From the NCBI GenBank assembly GCA_947462335.1, contig OX381715.1, forward strand, positions 43,865,472 to 43,929,471: a stretch of 64,000 nt of DNA. Reading direction: 5' to 3'. Source of the stretch: Harmothoe impar (taxonomy: Eukaryota; Annelida; Polychaeta; Phyllodocida; Polynoidae). Made by a program: the position numbers and the translations under genes. Positions 44,762 through 56,106 of the stretch are shown here, piece by piece (positions within the stretch are counted from its first letter, which is position 1; every line of letters starts with the position of its first letter). Below the pieces are notes generated by a model. The model worked only from the letters and a program-made list of their open reading frames with translations. It was not told the DNA's origin and searched no databases.

Positions 44762-45345
44762 AACATGCATCTCCAGGTACTCCAAAACAATGCCCTGCGC
44801 CTTTGTCTGGGGGTGGGGAACCTGCAGGATGTGCACGTAAGAGAGCTACATGTAAGAGCGAAATTCCTCACGGTTGAACTACGTAGGATCTACCTACAGA
44901 ACACGACATGCCATAGACAACTGTACACAGGGTATATAGACACGCTCCCATGTACAGGTACTAGAGCAACGGGAGCCCCAGTTATAAGACAGAGACACCC
45001 AAAGCAAAACTTCCTTTTGCACAACCCCACTTATCAAGCATTTGCCCAGTGGAACTGTCTACAAGCTGACGTGCGGTGGACGTGCCACCCCCCCCCCTAT
45101 TTTTCTGTACATTTTAATTTAGATGGTTCAACACCCCCAATGCTGTAGGTATTACAGCACCCCCCCCCTTTCCCAGATTCCTGGATCCACCACTGACGTT
45201 AGACAAGAAAGCCTTCAGGAAGCAGATATTGGGAAAACTCGTACGGTACTTTTATCAAACATGGCGAAATGACCACTCTCACCTGCTTTATGAGGGAAAC
45301 GACATAATAGTTGCTGAGTAGGAAGCTCTGTTGTTAATTGAGCTT
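44762..45345 (+). pseudogene. C-terminal fragment of a LINE reverse transcriptase
   Basis: HLQVLQNNALRLCLGVGNLQ, then VHVRELHVRAKFLTVELRR, resembles the post-RT C-terminal region of CR1/jockey-type LINEs. The frame is interrupted at about 45073-45195 by a short CAGTGGCGGATCCAG-family MITE and resumes as LDKKAFRKQILGKLVRYFY. No RT catalytic motif is included. Confidence 0.65.
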
Positions 45346-46344
45346 GCTGCCTAAATAGGACTCTGTAGTAAAATGTCTATGACTGGCGACACTATTGTTA
45401 ATGGTAGGAGCTGGTTGGTAGTTAGCTTTATATGGAGTGGTAATGAATGTGAACCGATCTCCTGGGGTGGGAAATAAACTAACCCGTGCGCTGACACCTG
45501 TACGTCCTGTGCTGTAACTGTAGGCGCAGGCGCCTTTACACTTGATTTAGGTAGACCTTTAAGTTCAATAGGTGTGAAGAACTGACTATTAGAGTGACAG
45601 TGCAATTAGAAATACTGGTTGTCACACACGCGACCAAACTGGGGTGACGCAGGGAGATTGGGGCTAGTGCTATAAACACTAGACTGACAACTTGTCCCAG
45701 GATAAAATAAAACTTGATTAAAAAAAAAAAAACTTGTCATATTGGGGCACTCCTGACCCCGCCCCTCTATCCCCCTGTATTGGTGGGGACCTTCATGATG
45801 GGGGCATGAAGGAGTAGAATAACTTCATCGGGAGCCTTCCATAATACCAATGGGCATACCGGATTCGTAAAAGGCGACAAAACTTGAGGGGTCTCGTGCC
45901 TTACTGCTTTGATCAGTCACGTAAGCTGTTTGGCAACCGCTGCCCATATGCACGGGCCCGGGCCTTCTTGCTGGTGGTCTGGCATGGGATTCCTCCTCAG
46001 TGAACCACGTCTGAGATATCAAAGGCCGTGGTTTGTCTGGCCCTGCCTACTATGGTACTAGCCCAGGTGGGTAGGAACAGGCAAATAAAAGAACACTTGC
46101 TATCCTTCGAAAAGAGTAGGGGACGTGGCCCGGTAGCGGTTTTCTCCCTCACCTCATAGATGCGGTCATTCATTTCATAGATGCGGTCACTGCTGTATTG
46201 GGCAAGCAGCATATAAATACCTGTCCTACTACTGCAAGGCAGACTACCACTATTTGTGGATGACTCCTTGCCAACTTGAGATGTCCCGTGAGGTACTTGA
46301 TGTACGTCTGGACGTTAAACAAATCAATCAATCAATCAATCAAA
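45346..46344. mobile_element. Retroposon 3' ends, the last with an (AATC)n tail
   Basis: Two stretches without ORFs. The first ends GATAAAATAAAACTTGATTA plus an A run near 45720. The second (about 45760-46344) ends GATGTACGTCTGGACGTTAA followed by (AATC)n at 46319-46343. Short tandem tails of this kind mark the 3' end of LINE- or SINE-type retroposons. The family is not identified. Confidence 0.5.
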
Positions 46345-46395
46345 CTGCCCCTCTGACCCCTATCAATAAGCCGAAAATGCAAGATTATCCTAAAT

Positions 46396-46760
46396 AAGGG
46401 AGTGGTCATTATTTGACAACAGGGCCCAGCCAGGGGTTGGTGAATTGTTTGCCCCCCCCCTCCTCGAGAAGAGTCAACCTTTTTCTGCCCCTTGAGAGGG
46501 TTCGACATTTGTTTGGCTCCCATCTTCAGGGATCTTAAAATTTTAACAACTTACAAGAGGGGGTGGTGGATTTTCGCGCTGACCTCCCGGTCAAGGGGTC
46601 AACATTTTTTACCCCCCCCCCATATATCATATGGGTCAAAAATTGTGCGCCTGCATACTAACATGCAGGTTTTAACCTCAAAATAGGGGACCTCTTTTTA
46701 TAACCCCCCCCCCGACCAATTAAGAGAGGTTGACATTTTTTTACTCCCCCCCCCCCGGCA
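46396..46760. mobile_element. GGGAGTG-family MITE remnant
   Basis: Starts GGGAGTGGTCATTATTTGACAACAG after TAA, followed by poly-C tracts with TCGAC(A/C)TTT blocks. The right terminus was not found. It ends about 70 bp before calaxin exon 2. Confidence 0.6.
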
Positions 46761-46831
46761 TTGGTAACGGCACTGTCGGCAGTGTAAACCATGTTGGTAA
46801 AGTGTTCTTTATTTCATTTTCATGGACACAG

Positions 46832-46972
46832 TTGACAAAAGGGAGATTGAATGTCTTCTTCATCATTACAAATGCGCCTGCGAAGAACAGAAGAAGAAAA
46901 TGGATCGCATCCGTTTTCGTAATGTCCTACACAACTGCTTCAACATCACAGATGACATCATTATGGACAGAG
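46832..46972 (+). CDS. EFCAB1: Calaxin (EFCAB1), coding exon 2
   Basis: This 141-nt exon has acceptor TGGACACAG and donor GTAGGA. It encodes DKREIECLLHHYKCACEEQ, then a link to MDRIRFRNVLHNCFNITDDIIMDR. The last part is the conserved RNxLHxxFxMTDDxIMDR segment of calaxin ahead of the first canonical EF-hand. It enters with two bases (completing Phe) and leaves with one base (start of Val). The linker (KCACEEQKKK) differs from the vertebrate loop. Confidence 0.92.
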
Positions 46973-47323
46973 GTAGGACAGTCATAGCCTCCCCCCCCCC
47001 CCCAAAAAGAAATAGCTGTCTTCAGATATTCTGACTGGCCCTTTTTGGTCCGACCAAAATTTATGTTTCAAATGGTTTTTTTCTGGTCTTTCTACCGTAG
47101 TAAACAATTATTTTTATACTAAAATGGAAAAATGTCTCATAATCCTAAAAAAACACACTTTTTCATTTGGTAGGCCTTATCTGAATTCACAAGCCTACAT
47201 GTTTTTTATCGCATGGTTAGGAATTATGTCAAACAACCTGTGTCAATGTTGGGTAACATCTAATAAATGTGAACTCAATCATGCCATTTAAAAAAAAACA
47301 CATTACAATTTGTATAATTTCAG

Positions 47324-47428
47324 TGTTCAAGGCGTTTGATAAGGACAACGACAGTATGATCAACCAAGAGGAGTGGGTCAAGGGCATGTCAATATTCTTA
47401 CGCGGTACACCAGATGAAAAATGCAAAT
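47324..47428 (+). CDS. EFCAB1: Calaxin (EFCAB1), coding exon 3 (EF-hand)
   Basis: This 105-nt exon has acceptor TAATTTCAG and donor GTAAGT. It encodes [18 protein letters not shown] followed by [17 protein letters not shown]. The loop [12 protein letters not shown] is a canonical 12-residue EF-hand (Asp at 1, 3 and 5; Glu at 12), which binds calcium to regulate the outer dynein arm. The next exon should start with two bases completing a Tyr codon of the YCFEVFD motif. It was not found in 47.4-64 kb and presumably lies beyond the window. Confidence 0.95.
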
Positions 47429-49480
47429 GTAAGTATACTCAATTTTCTTTGAATGTCCATGAATGTCTACATTCTTGAGATAGGGCCACACTTTTTTTTA
47501 TTCTTTGGTTACGGACACCACGGAGGACAAAATAAAAATAAATAAAAATAAAATAAAATTTTGTCTTTCACGTTTTGTGTGTATATAATTACCCCATAAT
47601 TATATAGGTATAATGCTACCGGTATGATTAGTTACTATTGGTTATATATGTATTACTTAGGTTTATACTAAGCCCTGCTGGCTCTGTATACTCCAGGCCA
47701 AGGTCAAGGTTGTCCTTGTTCACTGGACCATTACCAACTACAGGGATCCACACCTGTTATTTTTTTTGTGAGTTTTACCTGTGAGTAGCCACCATGTCAG
47801 GTGTAAGGGCTTGTAAAATATGCCTACATAGACACAAACCACCAACTGGCAACTTAATAAATCAGGGTTGGTCAATCAATTATCTATCTTGTTGTCGTTT
47901 ATCATCGTTCAGTTAGGTCAGCTTTATCCACCTAAAATCTTTAATAATGCCAAAAAAAAAAAAAAAAAAAATTGTTTCGGCCAAACCAAAAAAAAAAGTT
48001 GGTCAATGGATTTCGCGCACCTTATTTTCGGAAATGGAATTTTTCTTTTTTTTTGAAAAAAAAATTTGTCAATGGATTTCGCTCGCTTCATTTTTTTCAA
48101 AATTGAGATTTTTCTTTTTTTTTCAAATTTTCTTCCAGTAATTCCCCCAGATCAACCAATAATTTTTTTATGTTAGGGGTCCACTATTAAAGAACTTTTG
48201 TCAGAGGCTGGTTAAAAAAAAAGAATTGTCGCTCGCTCCAGTTTTCCACCAACAAAATCCATTGACAAAAAAAATTCTTTAAAAAAAACACCCCAGAATT
48301 GCTCGCTCGCACTATTTTTTGAAAAGTGAAATCCATTGACCAACTTTTTTTTTTGGTGTGGCCTTCAGGTCACCCGACCGACCCTATCTAAACAGGGCCG
48401 ACCCTACGTTTTTTTATGCAATTTTGAAGACATTTTATATTTTTAGACTTTTTTGGGGTCTAATTTAGGTTTACAAGATTTTTGAAAAAAATATTCCCAT
48501 TTTTACAGTTTTTAGCCGATTTCAGGGTATCTTGAGGAGCTTTAAAAAAATATATATATATTTGGCCTAATGGTCCGATTTACACACTGTAAAAACTGAC
48601 ATATATCAATTTAGATGGAGATTCACAATGTTATTGTTAGTGCGGGGGTTTTCATGGTAGTGCCGCGGGCCCATAACCCAAAGAAAGTGTGGCCTAAGAT
48701 AAATTTTCAATTTTTCTGGGGATCATTAACATTGATTTCCATGTATAAACCGCACTCCCAACTCAAGACAATCCTGTAACCTGATCTGGGGTCCTGATTT
48801 TAGGGGATTTAGCAATGCAGTATACTTACCAAAAACCTTTCATGATGCTAGAGTCAATGATTATGAAATGTTAGTTCAGCGCAACTTTAGCTTGACAACG
48901 AGTAGACAAGTTCAAATTTCAGATTTCTTGCTGATTTAACATCAAAACTTTTGCCGATTTTACATCAAAAACTCTCGCCGATTTAACACCAAAACTCACC
49001 AGTCTCACTGTTAAATAGTCTCTAGTCAAGTTTTATTGTTGATTAATATGAGATCAATTTGTGCGCACTGTGCATGCATACTGTAAACGCATCAACGTTG
49101 CTTGGTTGCTAGGCAACATAGTACCATGTACCAGGTGCCAGGTGGCGTGTAGTAGGCCTTCTATTGAGCAAGACCTTATCCCGCGGATCGACTGGCCTGG
49201 TTAGATCATATTACATAATGTAGCCTGCGCTTGCACTGGCCGGGGACGCCGGGGGGGGGGGGAGGGGGGTAGAGACACCGGACAGTTATTAAAATTGACA
49301 GGGGGTCTACATGGGGAGGGTCGGAAAAAAGTTTCTGCACTTAGAAAATCCTCCAAGGCCCCCTCCCCCTTAATTGGACATACAAAAAAAGAGTTCCTCT
49401 CCCTACATGTGCATATATTAACTTCAAGTATACATTTTATGACTTCCCTTTATTTTATCAGTGGGGGGTGGGCCCGGGTT
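47429..49480. other. Calaxin intron 3: no gene seen
   Basis: Contains a palindromic repeat at about 47983-48357: TTGGTCAATGGATTTCGC and its inverse GAAATCCATTGACCAA, each next to A or T runs, with inner copies. CTCGCCGATTTAACA-like repeats near 48950-49000 resemble those near 18.2 kb. A long G run lies at 49251-49269. Confidence 0.5.
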
Positions 49481-49483
49481 ACA

Positions 49484-49495
49484 TGGTGTCAGAAG
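49484..49495 (+). promoter_or_regulatory. Gypsy primer-binding site (tRNA-Leu type)
   Basis: TGGTGTCAGAAG directly follows a CA dinucleotide. It complements the 3' end typical of tRNA-Leu acceptor sequences and matches primer sites of many Gypsy elements. A 5' LTR should end at 49483; its left limit was not resolved. Confidence 0.6.
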
Positions 49496-49671
49496 ATGTG
49501 GATGTTTGAAAGGACCCTGGTAGATGAATTCTGCAAACTGTGAGTAGACATTCAATATTTGGGTAGCAGGAGTGCCACAGACAGTGAAGCCTACAGGCCA
49601 TTCCAACCCATCAAATTGACATTGCCCACACTGTAATATTGACACAAAGTAACTATAGATCTATAGTCATG

Positions 49672-52070
49672 GACCCAATGGCAGTATCACAAGCAGACCT
49701 GCCGAGAATTGACTCCCCAGTGCTGAGGGAGGCATGGAAGAAATTTGAGGTTCATGCAGATCTATTTTTCCCACTCCCACTGAGAAGAAAGCCGTTCCCA
49801 ACAGGCAGAAGTATGGCGGCCATGGCAACATTAGTGGTGGCAAACAGGCTCCGCAGACAAACACAGCTGATTTGTGCCCTAAGTGCAACCAGGACTCTCA
49901 TCCCAGCATGAAGAGTTGCCCTGCCAGAGGGAAGAGATGCAGTAACTGCAAGAGGTACAACCATTTTGCAGCGGTCTGCCACGCACAGGCAGTCCACACA
50001 GTGCAACCATCCCCAGATGACAGTGCTAGCTATGCAGGCGGGGATTTCTTCATAGATGTGGTCAACTCAGCGGCGTGCACCAAAGACCAGGCTTTTGTCC
50101 ACATCCAAAGCCATGGCGTGACCATCAAGTTTAAGGTAGACACCGGGGCACAGGTCATCGTGCTACCCAAATCCGTGTTTGACAAACTGTACGTCCAGCA
50201 GCCACTCATGTTGAGTAAGACCATGCTTCATGGATATGGAGGGCAGTCCCTAAATACATTGGGAGTCTGTGATCTAGAATGCACACACAAGGGTGATAGG
50301 CAGCGTTTACAATTCCATGTTGTCGACGCACAAGCACCCCCACTCCTTGGACTAAGGACGTGTGTGGACATGAACCTGGTAGAGCTTGTACTGTCCATCA
50401 ATGAACAGGAAGCTGGGATATGAGAGTATGATACGAGTGGTAACGACCCTGCTATCAATGCCCTGATTTCAGAATACGCTGACATTTTTGAGGGGATAGG
50501 AGAGTTTCCTGGTGAGCATAACATCAGTTTGCAGCCAGGAGCTGAACCAGTCATACATGCATCCCGCACGGTGGCTGTATCCATCCGTGACAAAGTCAAG
50601 GCTGAGCTGGATCTTATGGAGAGTCATGGAATAGTTACGAAGGTCACCAAACCCACAGACTGGGTAAGCTCCATGGTGGTGGTTCACAAAACAAATGGTG
50701 ACTTAAAGGGGCATTCTCACCACTCGCACTTAACCACATAGTAGACTAGAACAGTACTAGAATTGTGAGTGGGATACGATTGGTGATTATGCCACTTTAA
50801 GGGTATGCTTGGACCCCAAAGATCTGAACAAGGCAATAAAACGACCACACTACCCAGTTCCAACCCTGGATGATGTCACTAGCCGACTGTCAGGATGCAA
50901 ATATTTCTCTTCGCTGGATGCCCGCAGCGGTTACTGGCAGATTCAGCTGGACGATGTATCATCCTGGCTGACAACGTTCAACACGCTGTTTGGTCGGTAC
51001 AGGTACCTACGTATGCCTTTCGGTATCAACTGTGCCCAGGACATATTCCAGAGGCGTGTGGATGAGACCTATGAAGGGCTGGCCAGAGTAAAGGGCATCA
51101 GTGATGATGTACTCGTGGCCGGAACAACTCGGGAAGAACACTTGGAAACGCTTTGTGCAACATTCCAACGTGCTTGTGAGCACGGTCAAAGGTACAACCT
51201 GGATAAATGCCATTTCAATTTGTCACAAGTGAAATACTATGGCCACGTCATATCTGACAACAGTATCCAGGCTGATCCCAAGAAGGTCGAGGCCATCACT
51301 CATATGGCAGCTCCCACCTCGAAGGCAGAACTCCAAACCATACTCGGGATGGTGAATTACCACGCAAAGTTTCTATAAAGTATCTATAAAGTATATCATT
51401 CTAAACATATACACATCTTTTTGAGCGTTTCCTAATGTAAGGATATCCCAGTGACTGACTGCTTGAGCAGAAACCTGATGGTGGGCTCCGTTCCACCACA
51501 GAGTGACGAATTGAATGCGAAACTGGATGCCGTCATTCACTTCATGGTGGCCTCACTACCCATCAGTGACCCGAAACTAACTGAGCTCAGGTCGACCACA
51601 GCTAGTGACCAGAACATGCAGGTGCTGAAGCACATCATCTTGACAGGGTGGCCAGCACAGCGGAAGGAATGTCCCGGAGCAGTTCTGGATTACTGGAACT
51701 ATAGAGACGAACTCGCATTTGCTGATGGTATTATATTCAAGGGTGATCGGATGGTTATCCAAAGGCACTACGTACAGAGATGATGGAGACACCCGCCCCA
51801 GCATCACCCCGTTCATATGTTGTAAGGACCGAGGATGGTCGCACATACCGACGCAATCGGCGGCACCTATTGAAGCAGTCAAATGAGACACCACGGGTCA
51901 GCGACCCTGCCAGTGAGATCGATGATCAGGCGGCATTGGGACCAGTGCCCGAGCCAGAACCTGTGGATAGAGGCCCTGAAGGAGCGAAGGCAGATGAACC
52001 ACAGACACCAGCACTATATGTCACTAGAGCCGGAAGGATCTCCAGGCCCAGGGACAAAATGGATTTATAG
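49672..52070 (+). pseudogene. Internally deleted Gypsy-type retrotransposon (gag-pol)
   Basis: A gag start (MDPMAVSQADLPRIDSP) is cut short near 49770, leaving a nucleocapsid part with two zinc knuckles (CPKCNQDSHPSMKSC, CSNCKRYNHFAAVC). The protease has VDTGAQVIVLP (about 50140). The RT follows, broken by a 90-bp TTAA-flanked insert at 50707-50796. Later RT text is SLDARSGYWQIQLD, RMPFGINCAQDIFQ and SDDVLV where YxDD is expected. After LGMVNYHAKFL (51375) the rest of RT, RNase H and most of integrase are deleted. Remnants are DYWNYRDELAFADG (51690) and an acidic C-terminal tail (51780-52070). Non-functional; it lies in calaxin intron 3. Confidence 0.85.
50707..50796. mobile_element. 90-bp piggyBac-like MITE with TTAA duplication, inside Gypsy RT
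   Basis: Flanked by TTAA at 50703-50706 and 50797-50800. Ends AGGGGCATTCTCACCA and the inverse of AGTGGCATAATCACCA form an imperfect inverted repeat. Removing the element and one TTAA leaves the RT frame uninterrupted across the site, so it inserted into a coding copy. Confidence 0.88.
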
Positions 52071-52243
52071 ACAAAGTTCTCAGGACTGAAATCCATATTT
52101 AATTTTAGTAACACTGTAGAGACAACAAACTTTTATCTTGTTTAATGACTATGTTCTTATTGCTATGATAACCAGTTTTCTTCCAGCGACATAATATCCA
52201 CAGTGAACTATATATCATAGACTTTCGAACTTCTTATAAAGAA

Positions 52244-52497
52244 AGGGGGATGTTGTGTCCCCGCATCTGTGACGTCATCACTTTGTGTGAGGACTGCATG
52301 GGCAACATACGAGGACATGATCAGAGCTATCTACATGTTGTATTTGTACCATCTAAGATTACAGTAAAGACATATATGTTCTACAAGTCACAGACTCCAT
52401 CACATTCTTTACACGGGAGGGGGGGCACTCTACCATATATTGGATAACCACTGCAGCGCAACTCAGAAAAGCGGTGGCGGTTAAATTCCATCAGATG
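52244..52497 (+). repeat. Polypurine tract and putative 3' LTR start of the Gypsy element
   Basis: AAGAAAGGGGGA (52242-52250 region) precedes TGTTGTGTCCCCGCATC, a plausible polypurine tract and LTR start. The LTR end was not found; a different Gypsy fragment begins by 52498. Confidence 0.5.
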
Positions 52498-52742
52498 TTG
52501 ATTTGAAACTCAAACCCTTAGGGGATGAAGTAGTCAGGCTACATGATCCACTACAGCAGCTGAAACTATCACCCAACTGGGATGGTCCATTTACTGTTGT
52601 TCGGATTGTTTCTGAATCTACAGTAGTGATCAAATCATTGTTGGGGCGCCTGTATAAATCCAATATGGCTCGGCTACGTCGGTGGTGTCACACCGAGCCC
52701 CTCTTTCCTTCCACATCAATTGTATATTGCATGATTACGTAA
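52498..52742 (+). pseudogene. Gypsy integrase C-terminal fragment
   Basis: GDEVVRLHDPLQQLKLSPNW followed by DGPFTVVRI is the typical integrase C-terminal (GPY/F-like) domain of Gypsy polyproteins. It lies downstream of the previous element's LTR start, so it belongs to another copy. No other integrase domain accompanies it. Confidence 0.75.
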
Positions 52743-53340
52743 CATTACATAATATTATGTCATAATTATGAATTATTAATAATAATAATTCATAAATCAC
52801 TATTACTTTATTATTTATGAATATATGCACGTTATGGAGGCAATATTAGTTTAATAAAGAACACACGTATCTATCCCAGGTACCTCACACTAAGCCAAGC
52901 CGAGTCAAGCCCCTAGACATAATTAATCCCCCTCATTATACAGGTGACCCGTCCAGACAGGACGACGGGTAATAATTAATCTCTCTATTATGTAATCCGC
53001 CAGGTGGTAAAGCACCGGCGCCATCTTTAGTAAACATAACAGTACTTGGCGTCTGCACCCCTGGAGACGGTTAGGTAACCCCCACCAGGTGGCGCACGCG
53101 CCAACTGACGGCCACTGACCAATTATACACCAGGTAACATGTTAGTATTAAGTTAATTACCCAATCACGATCCATGTACCATATATCACCCCTGTGACGT
53201 CACTGTCCCCCTCCCCATTGCTCCTGCTATGTAAGGGGGCAGCTTGGAGAGGAGGGTAACAGAGGACGGGCAGGAAGGTCACTATTCATGTACTAGAAAC
53301 TGAATAAAACCAAGACCATATCAAGACTATATCGCTGTCT
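52743..53340. repeat. LTR-like sequence of the second Gypsy copy
   Basis: Follows the integrase stop. Contains AATAAAGAACACACGTATCT and GTAAGGGGGCAGCTTGGAGA, then CTGAATAAAACCAAGACC with a polyadenylation-type AATAAA near 53303. Promoter and polyadenylation features suggest an LTR, but no inverted TG...CA boundaries could be fixed. Confidence 0.45.
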
Positions 53341-53790
53341 CATTGATAACTGATCCAATAAGGGTATTTTCATGCCCACAGTGGCATGGTGATGTTTCAG
53401 CGCATTTGAAGTCCGGGGAGCATTCGAAATCAAATGACACTGAGCGGAGAGCGACCACCCTGGAACGGCGTGGTCCTGGTAGACCTAGGAAACTAGTGAT
53501 GCCTTCGAGTGGAGAGAAATCATTGCCCCCGGATGTTGGTAAATTAAAGAGGAGCCGTGGTAGGCCTAAAAAAGTTTTACCAGTACTGAAAATTAGAGCT
53601 TCTGGCAAGAAGGATAAAAAATATGTAAAAAAAAGTCTCGGCAAATGAAGGTCTAAAGGGGAGGAGGGTTGTCCAATTGACTACTGGACATCCTATTGAA
53701 TCTTCCCGGAAGACCAGGTCTAAAGAACCCAAGATAGGGTTGAGGCGCAGCCCCCGGTTAGGCCAGGGTGCTGCTGTGACCTAATTTGTA
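53340..53790 (+). pseudogene. AT-hook-like basic protein fragment
   Basis: An open stretch without ATG encodes FSCPQWHGDVSAHLKSGEH, then two AT-hook-like cores (RRGPGRPRK and RSRGRPKK) before a stop at 53648. The next frame continues as a basic tail with LRRSPRLGQG and stops near 53780. Such tails occur at the ends of LTR-retroelement polyproteins, but its identity is not established. Confidence 0.4.
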
Positions 53791-55336
53791 TACACAACAA
53801 GAAGATTCGATCCTATGGTGGTAGTGCAGACCTAATTGCCGTCGAGTAATCAGGACTGAGGCAGGTGCTGGTGAATGAATGAACCAGAGGGTGGCAGACG
53901 GATTAATCCGGCGGGTATTCTAATGTTACCCGTAATGACATTTGCCTACACTCCCGAAGAATTCATAACCAGCAATTGCCACGGCTCTGTGGAGTTGACT
54001 CAATAAGGACTACATCCCGGTGAGCTACCCATTCGATTAGTGGCGGGAAACGCGAGCGTCTCCCGCTGCGTTATCCGTTGAAAAGGGCTATCCGGTGAGG
54101 CGTGAACGCTGATTGGCTGACCTTTGCTCCCGCGGCGGGCGTGGCATCGCGAGACAAGAAGGGCGATCGCCATTTTGGAACCTCGCCAGACGACACGCGC
54201 CGCCTTTAGAACAAAGGAGGAGGAATAAGGGTCCTGGTACCGTCAACATTCCTGTAAACCATATCATAACACGCTGAAGGTCTGTTAGTTCCATTTGTGA
54301 GTGTCATTAGGACACGGGGAACTCCAGTTCCCGCATCATTTTCGATCAACTTCGTAAAGAACTTCGATTTCGATGGAGGAGCAACCTCTCTACACCCCTG
54401 GTGAGGGCCTCCAGTCCGACGACTTGGATCTATTCCAAGATGTTGACGACGGACAGTTCGACAGTGTTCATGAGTCAGATTACGAGTCCGCCTCTGAGTC
54501 TACTGAGAGCTCAGCCGCCACTGTCCGAGTGGCTGGAGTGGGTCCCTATTCTACGGCTGAGCAGGACGCTAGGGCCATGCCGCCCCCAGCGACGGTAAAT
54601 TTAGGACCTTTGCCCTGGCACAACACCCCAAGGCGCGTCCCCGCGAAAGACATCAAGAACTCCATGAAAACGAATCCAGCGGGCGACCTGAAGGAAAGTG
54701 AGATGCCAGAGTTAGAAGAGGTGAGCCGAATGCCCATTCATACAGTAACAGAAGCTGAGATGGAGGATGCCGTTTGGAAATCCTTAGCTCAAGAGCAGTT
54801 GATGGAGGTGTTGGAGTGCGAGCCGCCATTCGATACTTCATTACACCTCCACCCAACCCTCATGGCAATGGTAATGGACAAACTGGGGGATCATGGCTTC
54901 TATCGCTATGACCGGCACCCACCTCGGTCGACCCTGGTGTATGGTATGAACTAGTGAAAAGTGGTGAACATCTCCGACCAGCCCTCCACATACCAAAGGA
55001 CTACTTCGAGCCTGTAACAGCCCCTGACGCTGTGGTCCATACTGAACTGTTCACACGATGGCTGCTCGAACAGCAGGCAGCCATGCGGCAGTGTGCCACA
55101 TCCATAGGAAAGGCATCTGCAGACTATGCCATGGCCATGCAGGGCAAGGAGGTTGAGCGGCTGACCACCATCTTCGAACAACAACGACTCGAGGACCAAC
55201 CTGAGCCAGGCAAGGTCGCTGAGCTCACTGAGAAGCTAGGGAAGGCCAAACTAGAACTGAAAACGACCCGGGCCTTTCAGAAGGCAGCAGAAACCACTGT
55301 GGAGGAGCAGGCCGCTACCATGAAGGCTTTGAACGT

Positions 55337-56021
55337 CAGGGCTCGACAAATCGTTCAGTGAATGTGTGTCCACTGGGTACAGAGAACAAAATATGTTGTG
55401 CCCGGTTTATAGAATTTGTGCCCAACTGAGCCATGAAAATTTAGAAATATATTTTCTCTTTAAGGCCACTCAAAGAAATAAAATGGTTTCTCATCACCGC
55501 GCGCATCATAAAAATTAGCTTTTGGATATTTGGTATCAAATTAAAGCTAATTCTGCCAGTAATGCAGTAGGATAGAAATCATTTTCATTTTCCCTAATTT
55601 TAAAGATTCGTAAATTCTTAACAACTAAAATGTGAATTTTGGTCATGAAAAATGTATATCATCCCATACATTTTAGCCCGCGAGTTAAAAAAAGCAAAAA
55701 GCAAAAAAAAAAGCCTCCCTCGTCACATTTTTCAGACCTTGGAGATGAGAAACCACTTTTTTTTTTTGAGTGGCCTAATTAGGATGATATTTTAGGATCT
55801 CATATTGAGGTATTAACCTCCAGATTTAGAATCCTGATACCGCAAGCTTTCCAACAGTGCATAACACTAAATTAATTGCCTGGTAGTTTTGCTCATGGAA
55901 ATATGGTCCAAAATTTGCTCAGTTTCACTTGTGTCCACTGGGCACAACTGTCAAATATTTCTGTGTCCAGTGAAATTTTTCTGTGTCACGGGCACTGGAC
56001 ACAGCGATTTGTCGAGCCCTG
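55337..56021. mobile_element. MITE with CAGGGCTCGACAAATC ends, second copy
   Basis: Perfect inverted ends CAGGGCTCGACAAATCG and CGATTTGTCGAGCCCTG over 685 bp. GTGTCCACTGGGTACA near the left end answers CACTGGACACAG near the right. The flanking 8-mers do not match well. It interrupts an ORF and holds a nested Harbinger-like MITE. Confidence 0.88.
55464..55775. mobile_element. PIF/Harbinger-like MITE nested in the CAGGGCTCGAC MITE
   Basis: Ends GGCCACTCAAAGAAATAAAA and TTTTGAGTGGCC are flanked by TAA at 55461-55463 and 55776-55778. ATGAGAAACCA blocks lie inverted next to each end. Related in its GGCCACT start to 2757-3116. Confidence 0.87.
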
Positions 56022-56106
56022 GAAGTTCATAACTGTGTTCGGAATAGGCCTGACCCAGTGGAACGGAACACTGGAGGAGATCCAGGACATTATTCGGGAT
56101 ATGTGA

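Larger units (their letters stand above)
54373..56106 (+). pseudogene. Unidentified Gag-like ORF, frameshifted and split by a MITE
   Basis: The ATG at 54373 (after GATTTCG) opens an acidic N-terminus (FQDVDDGQFDSVHESDYESA) and runs to 54954. The -1 frame continues to 55336 with a helical, coiled-coil-prone segment (KVAELTEKLGKAKLELKTT). A hAT-like MITE occupies 55337-56021, and a short open end (KFITVFGIGLTQWNGTLEEI) follows to TGA at 56104-56106. No catalytic or zinc motif is present. Upstream leader and downstream LTR suggest a non-autonomous LTR element's Gag-like protein, but no family is recognised. Confidence 0.5.

Noticed and set aside
49460..49541. Exon-like block with TTATCAG acceptor and GTGAGT donor
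   Set aside because: It coincides with the Gypsy LTR end and primer-binding site; the peptide does not continue calaxin.
54909..54954. A frameshift signal in the 54373 ORF
   Set aside because: The downstream frame is -1, but no X_XXY_YYZ heptamer lies in the short overlap, so a plain one-base indel is likelier.
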